Positions 61,401-64,000 of a stretch of DNA of 64,000 nt are shown here, piece after piece. The stretch is from contig OZ036005.1 in assembly GCA_964035015.1 (NCBI GenBank), forward strand, positions 3,167,547-3,231,546, in the 5' to 3' direction. A program made the translations under genes and the position numbers. The notes under the pieces were generated by a model. It had not been told where the DNA came from and made no database searches. It saw only the letters and a list, made by a program, of their open reading frames with translations. Numbering within the stretch: position 1 is the stretch's first letter; the number at the start of each line of letters is the position of its first letter. Origin of the DNA: Corallium rubrum (taxonomy: Eukaryota > Cnidaria > Anthozoa > Scleralcyonacea > Coralliidae).

Positions 61401-63708
61401 CTACCAGTTCCGACATTGTTGGTGTTTCATCCAATATGGCTAATTCTTCTCGTTGCGGAATGTTATCAAGCGCCCCAGTCTCAATCTCACCGGGAACATT
61501 GAGTAAATGCTCAAAGTGCTCGGTCCATCTCTCATTTACCCTCTTACTGTCTGAGTATAGCTCTCTTCCATCCGAGGATTTCAAATGGGTAGTACCTTTC
61601 TTCTGGGGTCCCCACACTTCTTTAAGACCACTATAAAAGGACCTCATGTCATTTCTATCTGCTGCCCGTTGCAACTCCTCAGCCTTCTGTTCCCACCATT
61701 TCATCTTGAGACTTCTGGTATGTTTCTGGAGACGTCTACACGTGTCTTTGTAGGCTGCCATTGTGGATCTTGTGGCCCTGGTTTGTAAAACTCTCTGGTG
61801 TGCGAGGTTTCTTCTCTGTAATAAACTTTGGAGATAAGGGTCATTTGGGTCGAACCAGTCTTGGTGTTTCCGTTCAGGCTTTCCGATAACATCTTTAGCG
61901 GTGTTGTAAACCATCTGTCGAAACAGAGACCACTCCTGGTTTAGTGTAGAATCGTCTGGTAGTTCCCATGCTTGCAGCATCTTGTCCATTTCCTGTTCTA
62001 AGTGTTCTCTATGGCTGATTGTAGTCAGTTTCTTTGTGTCTAGCTTGGTAGGCTTTACAGCCCCTTGTCTCCTGTGCTTCTGGCGAATCTTGAAGGAGAT
62101 CTTGGATCTAAGAAGCTGATGGTCAGTCCAGCAGTTGGCTCCACGCATGACCCTGGTGTTGCGGAAATCCGTCTTGTCACGTTCTCTTGTGATGATATAG
62201 TCAATCATGTGCCAGTTCTTGGAGCGGGGGTGCATCCATGTTGCCTTATGGACTGTTTTCTGCTTAAAGAGGGTGTTTGTCACGGTTAGTTCAAACTCGG
62301 AACACAAAGCTAGGAGGAGTTCACCATTCGAATTACAGTTGCCCATACTGTGCTTACCAATAACCTTGGGCCATTTCTCCCAGTCTGTTCCTATCCTGGC
62401 ATTGAAGTCCCCCATGAGTATCAGCTTGTCAGTCCTGGGGATGTTCTGTAGCACGGTAGTTAGTTGACTGTAGAAGGCTTCCTTGGTCTCATCTGGGTTG
62501 GTCATAGTTGGTGCATATACACTAACTAACGTAGCGTTGTTATTTCCTGTCAGGGGCAGTCTCATAGTCATGATACGATCACTCACAGGCTTTGGCATCT
62601 CTGTCAACTTCGTCACTATCTCCTTCCTTAGCGCGAATCCGACTCCAGACTCCCTTCTTACACCAGCAGGCTTACCGCTCCAGAAGAATGTGTAGTCCAT
62701 GTCCGTGAGACTACCGGAATCAGAGAACCGTGTTTCGCAGAGAGCTGCGATGTCAATACAGTATCTTGTGAGTTCCATAGCTGCTAGTGCAGTTCGTCGT
62801 TCAGGTCGATCAGTTATTTCTCTGTCTAGGAGTGTCCTTATGTTCCACTGCGCTATTTGTAGGGGTCGATGATGATGATAATGATGAGCTCCAAGCTCAC
62901 TTGTCACTGTCAACGGAAGCTCTAATTGAACAGCGCGGTCCTTATTAACCCGGGCGACGACCGAGCCGGTATGGAGATCTGTTGTGTTGTGCATTTCATG
63001 AAAAACTGCTTGCAAGGTAATTAAGTGATGCTAGCTTTTGCAAGTTACTAGCAACACTCTCTCGGGGAGCTAATAGAATGCTCGCACCGGCAAGGCCAGG
63101 CCAAGACAGGTGTGAACTACTAGTCCCTGCAGTGGTTGGTCGACGGGCCTGGGAGTTCCACATTTCCAGCCGCCATCTATGCTGCCACATAGCATGTTTT
63201 TCTGTTAGGGTTTGCTCCCTTAGTCCTTGGTTCTAGCTAGAACCTATACCACAGGACAGTGGTAAATGCCGAGACTGCTGCCGGGTTGACAAACAGAACC
63301 GCCTTCGCCAGAACTGTCGTCGAGTTGACAAAACAGAACTGCCTCCCGTAACCCAGGGTGGAGCCCTAACAGGTACTATCTCTCCGGGCCAGAGAGAACC
63401 TGAAGCTTGTCTAGGGCAGGGGTGCTCATGTCCCTGTATAGAACAACAATGTTCTATGACTACTCATAAAAATCATCTCGGCGAAGCGGGCTAACTTGGG
63501 TAGCCGTTATAAACACCCTCTTAGTCAACGTTGTTTTATCATTAAGAAGTCGAAAATCAATTAATTTTAATCCAATCTTCTGGAAGTGAAAAACTTCCTG
63601 GACGCAAACTGAGAACTTAAATGGAATATCTACCTGTTTAACGTTTTCCCATCTTCCTAGATTGTAAGGGTAAATGAATTTACGGTCCTTTTTGGAGCGG
63701 TAAGATGA
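52302..63708 (-). CDS. ZDHHC6: ZDHHC6-like palmitoyltransferase, C-terminal part (6 exons)
   Basis: ZDHHC6 is an ER-membrane S-acyltransferase whose C-terminal SH3-like domain is itself palmitoylated. Six exons (75, 81, 42, 146, 44 and 110 bp) join in consistent phase to 166 codons including the stop. In order they give FIYPYNLGRWENVKQ, VIHFSGDYIGDGITWPVVE, QYTLTVEQLRQKRMKKQYA, an SH3-like segment (IEYRSVENFNGSFCGWRQGC), KHWLYGIKTQE and GWFPRNC, ending KKPKDE. The order FPYxLG...FKQVF.WSG, LTVEQL, WLYG, GWFPR is as I recall ZDHHC6. The DHHC exons must lie past the right edge. LINE-D fills the intron between the first two exons seen. Confidence 0.83.
52619..52697. mobile_element. pogo/Tigger-like terminal fragment
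   Basis: TA followed by CAGTGGAACCTTGTTAATAC and GACCACC resembles pogo-group termini. An inverse GGTCGTATTA lies 55 bp away, so it may be a tiny MITE cut by the adjacent SINE. Confidence 0.4.
52697..52974 (-). mobile_element. tRNA-derived SINE (tandem pair, copy 1)
   Basis: It carries the tRNA-like head (minus strand GGCTCAGTGGTCAGA, GTCGTGGGTTCAAATTCC) and the full body through CGATTACATAGCATGTTCTA. Confidence 0.75.
52975..53191 (-). mobile_element. tRNA-derived SINE (tandem pair, copy 2)
   Basis: It follows copy 1 directly at ATGTTCTAAGGATT and shares its head and body. It ends at AAGGTAGTAATGCC. Confidence 0.75.
53195..53425. mobile_element. Palindromic element in ZDHHC6-like intron
   Basis: Related segments TCACTTGTCGTAAGAATCGG / CGATCGGGGATTCTTAGG and TTGTTACGACAGGTGTGAAC / GTTACGACATGTGTGAACAC recur in both orientations. 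Confidence 0.45.
53601..53644 (-). CDS. ZDHHC6: ZDHHC6-like micro-exon (WLYG)
   Basis: The phase-2 join completes Lys, then HWLYGIKTQENSTE, ending in phase 1. The acceptor is GCTATAATAG and the donor GTAAGA. Confidence 0.82.
53700..54005. mobile_element. Repeat of GTGTTTGGATCAGAGTATCC units
   Basis: CGTGTTTGGATCAGAGTATC occurs at 53714 and 53952. A third version (GTGTTTGGAGACTCTTATCC) lies between, with inverted TACCAAATG/CATTTGGTA edges. The small frames here are artefacts. Confidence 0.5.
54251..54708. mobile_element. hAT-type MITE (CARGGGCGGAT ends)
   Basis: CAAGGGCGGATTTAGG and CCTAGATCCGCCCCTG are inverted ends, with G-runs inside. Confidence 0.55.
54787..54822. repeat. Poly-G tract
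   Basis: About 25-35 consecutive G, the longest of many G/C runs in the window. Length in the assembly may be unreliable. Confidence 0.9.
55780..55882. mobile_element. Foldback with hammerhead-like core in both arms
   Basis: AAATATTTCTTTGCTAAGC ... GCTTAGCAAAGAAATATTT are inverted arms around a centre near 55822. Each arm contains a hammerhead-like core, of which only the plus-strand one keeps the CTGATGA box. Confidence 0.6.
55827..55856 (+). ncRNA. Hammerhead ribozyme-like core
   Basis: CTGATGA (55827-55833), A, stem GGTCTG, loop AGTCAA, stem CAGGCC, GAAA (55853-55856), then GCTTAGC. Stem II is 6 bp with one G-U pair. The opposite arm has ATGATGA in place of CTGATGA, so it is probably dead. 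Confidence 0.6.
56425..56570 (-). CDS. ZDHHC6: ZDHHC6-like exon, SH3-like segment
   Basis: IEYRSVENFNGSFCGWRQGC is followed by RTCLYCPWTLERRLKF and ETGQQFLVTRWR, ending in phase 2. It is cysteine-rich where the vertebrate SH3 domain carries palmitoylated cysteines. The acceptor is TTATTCTCTTAG and the donor GTACGT. Confidence 0.82.
56690..57350. repeat. (CTTCA)n pentanucleotide array in ZDHHC6-like intron
   Basis: TCACT units with CTCCA, CGTCA and GTTCA variants. The 241-codon frame over it (SLHFT repeats) is an artefact. Confidence 0.95.
57389..57430 (-). CDS. ZDHHC6: ZDHHC6-like micro-exon
   Basis: There are 14 phase-0 codons: VEQLRQKRMKKQYA. The acceptor is TTTGCTAG and the donor GTAAGT. 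With the previous exon it rebuilds the LTVEQL motif. Confidence 0.8.
57440..58510. other. Intron sequence, nothing recognised
   Basis: Anonymous AT-rich intron of the ZDHHC6-like gene. No splice-supported exon, tRNA or clear repeat was seen. Confidence 0.4.
58524..58610 (+). repeat. Weak tRNA-like A-box fragment
   Basis: CCCAATAGCTCAGTGGTTAG with AGCGC fits an A box but no B box follows. Confidence 0.3.
58700..58812 (-). mobile_element. Hammerhead-bearing repeat fragment
   Basis: Same family as 37060-37260 (TACTGCC.AAACAGA.AACGTA). It ends at the SINE to its right. Confidence 0.5.
58765..58788 (-). ncRNA. Hammerhead ribozyme-like core
   Basis: The minus strand reads CTGACGA (58788-58782), A, GGGC, loop CTTC, GCTC, GAAA (58768-58765), then CGT...ACG, which could form a short stem III before GTT. 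This is the compact hammerhead architecture. Confidence 0.55.
58815..59085 (-). mobile_element. tRNA-derived SINE copy
   Basis: Same family as the four others; the B-box side is shortened (GAACCCGACC instead of GAACCCACGACC). Confidence 0.75.
59133..59213 (-). CDS. ZDHHC6: ZDHHC6-like exon
   Basis: There are 27 phase-0 codons: VIHFSGDYIGDGITWPVVEH and CDQYTLT. The acceptor is TTTTTTGAAAG and the donor GTAAGT. Confidence 0.83.
59855..60805 (-). pseudogene. LINE-D ORF part 2: RT catalytic core and C-terminus
   Basis: Starting at LAPTLFSIFLSAMLDEAF, it carries VRELLFADDSALVAHTMEDI (catalytic FADD), GLKINIKKTEVLH, EFTYLGSIVTTDG, SALLYGAETW-like LSTLLYGAETWTLYRS, LRWTGHILRM and GVRKRGRPRLRYKDTIKRNL, ending IAWRAAVK at 59855. 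These are the thumb and C-terminal features of endonuclease-RT proteins. Confidence 0.87.
60806..63015 (-). pseudogene. LINE-D ORF part 1: endonuclease and RT N-half
   Basis: Met at 63015 begins MQAVFHEMHNTTDLHTGSVV. The endonuclease (residues about 50-300) shows QIAQWNIRTL, LCETRF, VSVYAPTMTN, LMGDFNARIG, WHMIDYIITR and WTDHQLL. The RT part shows DDKAPGRDGIPAEIW, VTIFKKGDRTECGNYRGISL, ETQCGFRANRSTTD, FVDFTKAFDTVGR and VTNGVKQGCVL. About 5 extra bases then throw the frame (GCVLNWHRL instead of GCVLAPTL). Otherwise it is open throughout, so the insertion is fairly young. Confidence 0.87.
63634..63708 (-). CDS. ZDHHC6: ZDHHC6-like exon with FxYPYxLG motif
   Basis: There are 25 phase-0 codons: SSYRSKKDRKFIYPYNLGRW and ENVKQ. 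The acceptor TTTTTTCACCGTTAG is strong and the donor is GTAGAT. It follows the membrane part in the family. Confidence 0.82.
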
Positions 63709-63832
63709 CTAACGGTGAAAAAATATGAAAGGAAAATGAGATAAGTAGCAATGATCATGTGAACAAACAAATAAACAAATGAAAAGACGAATAAACAAAA
63801 GAATGAACAAACAAACAGACAAACAAACATAC

Positions 63833-63835
<3 letters not shown>

Positions 63836-63864
<29 letters not shown>

Positions 63865-63952
63865 ACAAAACAAAACAAAACAAAACAAAACAAAACAAAA
63901 CAAAACAAAACAAAACAAAACAAAACAAAACAAAACAAAACAAAACAAAATA
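63836..63952. repeat. (AAAAC)n microsatellite
   Basis: About 22 pentamers, with a degenerate AAAC-rich lead-in at 63760-63835. The Phe-Cys-Leu frames here are artefacts. It is intronic to the ZDHHC6-like gene. Confidence 0.95.
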
Positions 63953-64000
63953 AATAAAAAACCCAGATGAATGGATAGATGAATAAATAACAAAGAAATA

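Larger units (their letters stand above)
59790..63480 (-). mobile_element. LINE-D: near-full-length endonuclease-RT element
   Basis: A 5' leader (about 63016-63480) is followed by one long ORF broken by a frameshift at about 60800, then a short tail ending in ATG repeats (59791-59814 on the plus strand). A simple-repeat 3' end, the single ORF and the FADD/VKQGC motif style suggest the RTE-like group. It lies in an intron of the ZDHHC6-like gene in the same orientation. The ends were judged by composition and no target duplication was found. Confidence 0.82.

Noticed and set aside
62065..62467. Plus-strand ORFs over LINE-D (also at 59910, 60857, 61229, 61585)
   Set aside because: They are shadows opposite the LINE-D coding strand, with no domain content.
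60637..63015. LINE-D ORF as a host nuclease gene
   Set aside because: The endonuclease is followed by RT motifs (KAFDTV, VKQGC, FADD) and a simple-repeat 3' end; it is a retrotransposon.

Overview
The window is animal nuclear DNA, most likely from a marine invertebrate and plausibly an anthozoan cnidarian. The reasons are small exons with GT-AG introns, very dense palindromic MITEs, tRNA- and 5S-derived SINEs, APE-type LINEs (one with a 2A peptide and a PHD finger), hammerhead-ribozyme-like motifs and kilobase-scale tandem repeats. The phylum is inferred, not proven. Most long open frames here are simple-sequence artefacts or LINE proteins. The host genes are split into exons of 42-1078 bp, found by reading the minus strand and checking splice sites and codon phase.

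Three host genes lie on the minus strand. (1) VTI1A, a Qb-SNARE, is complete in eight exons from 28041 down to 6355 and encodes 218 codons. (2) An unrecognised coiled-coil, serine-rich protein runs from 39874 to at least 32821 in four phase-consistent exons. (3) The C-terminal half of a ZDHHC6-like palmitoyltransferase lies in six exons from 63708 to 52302, including its SH3-like region and stop; the DHHC catalytic part would be beyond the right edge. I recall ZDHHC6 and VTI1A as neighbours in vertebrates, so this may be an old linkage.

Layout. 1-6354: region beyond the VTI1A stop, made of MITEs, a hammerhead-like palindrome, a SINE with a 13-bp target duplication, and microsatellites. 6443-18111: VTI1A intron 7, holding about 243 copies of a 20-bp satellite (6520-11384) and then LINE-A (11385-16733), itself broken by a second LINE (13309-14104), a 1.36-kb insertion and a 74-bp insertion. 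18112-28041: the other VTI1A exons with minisatellites, a 630-bp palindrome and a LINE 3' end. 28100-31700: nested palindromic MITEs. 32800-39880: the coiled-coil gene, whose intron 3 carries a 0.7-kb compound microsatellite. 39900-44000: SINEs, MITEs and anonymous DNA. 44020-47592: a 3.5-kb AATGT-type array with an inserted palindrome. 47600-52190: nested MITEs up to three deep, including four tandem copies of a small TTAA-ended palindrome. 52302-63708: the ZDHHC6-like gene with LINE-D (about 59790-63480) in one intron. 63836-63952: an AAAAC repeat.

The points most worth a second look are the 2A-PHD leader of LINE-A, four hammerhead-like cores (plus one decayed copy) in three sequence types, the group of TTAA-flanked palindromes sharing an AGTG terminus, and the satellite/LINE complex that lengthens the last VTI1A intron. 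Edges of repeats are approximate unless a target-site duplication is stated.
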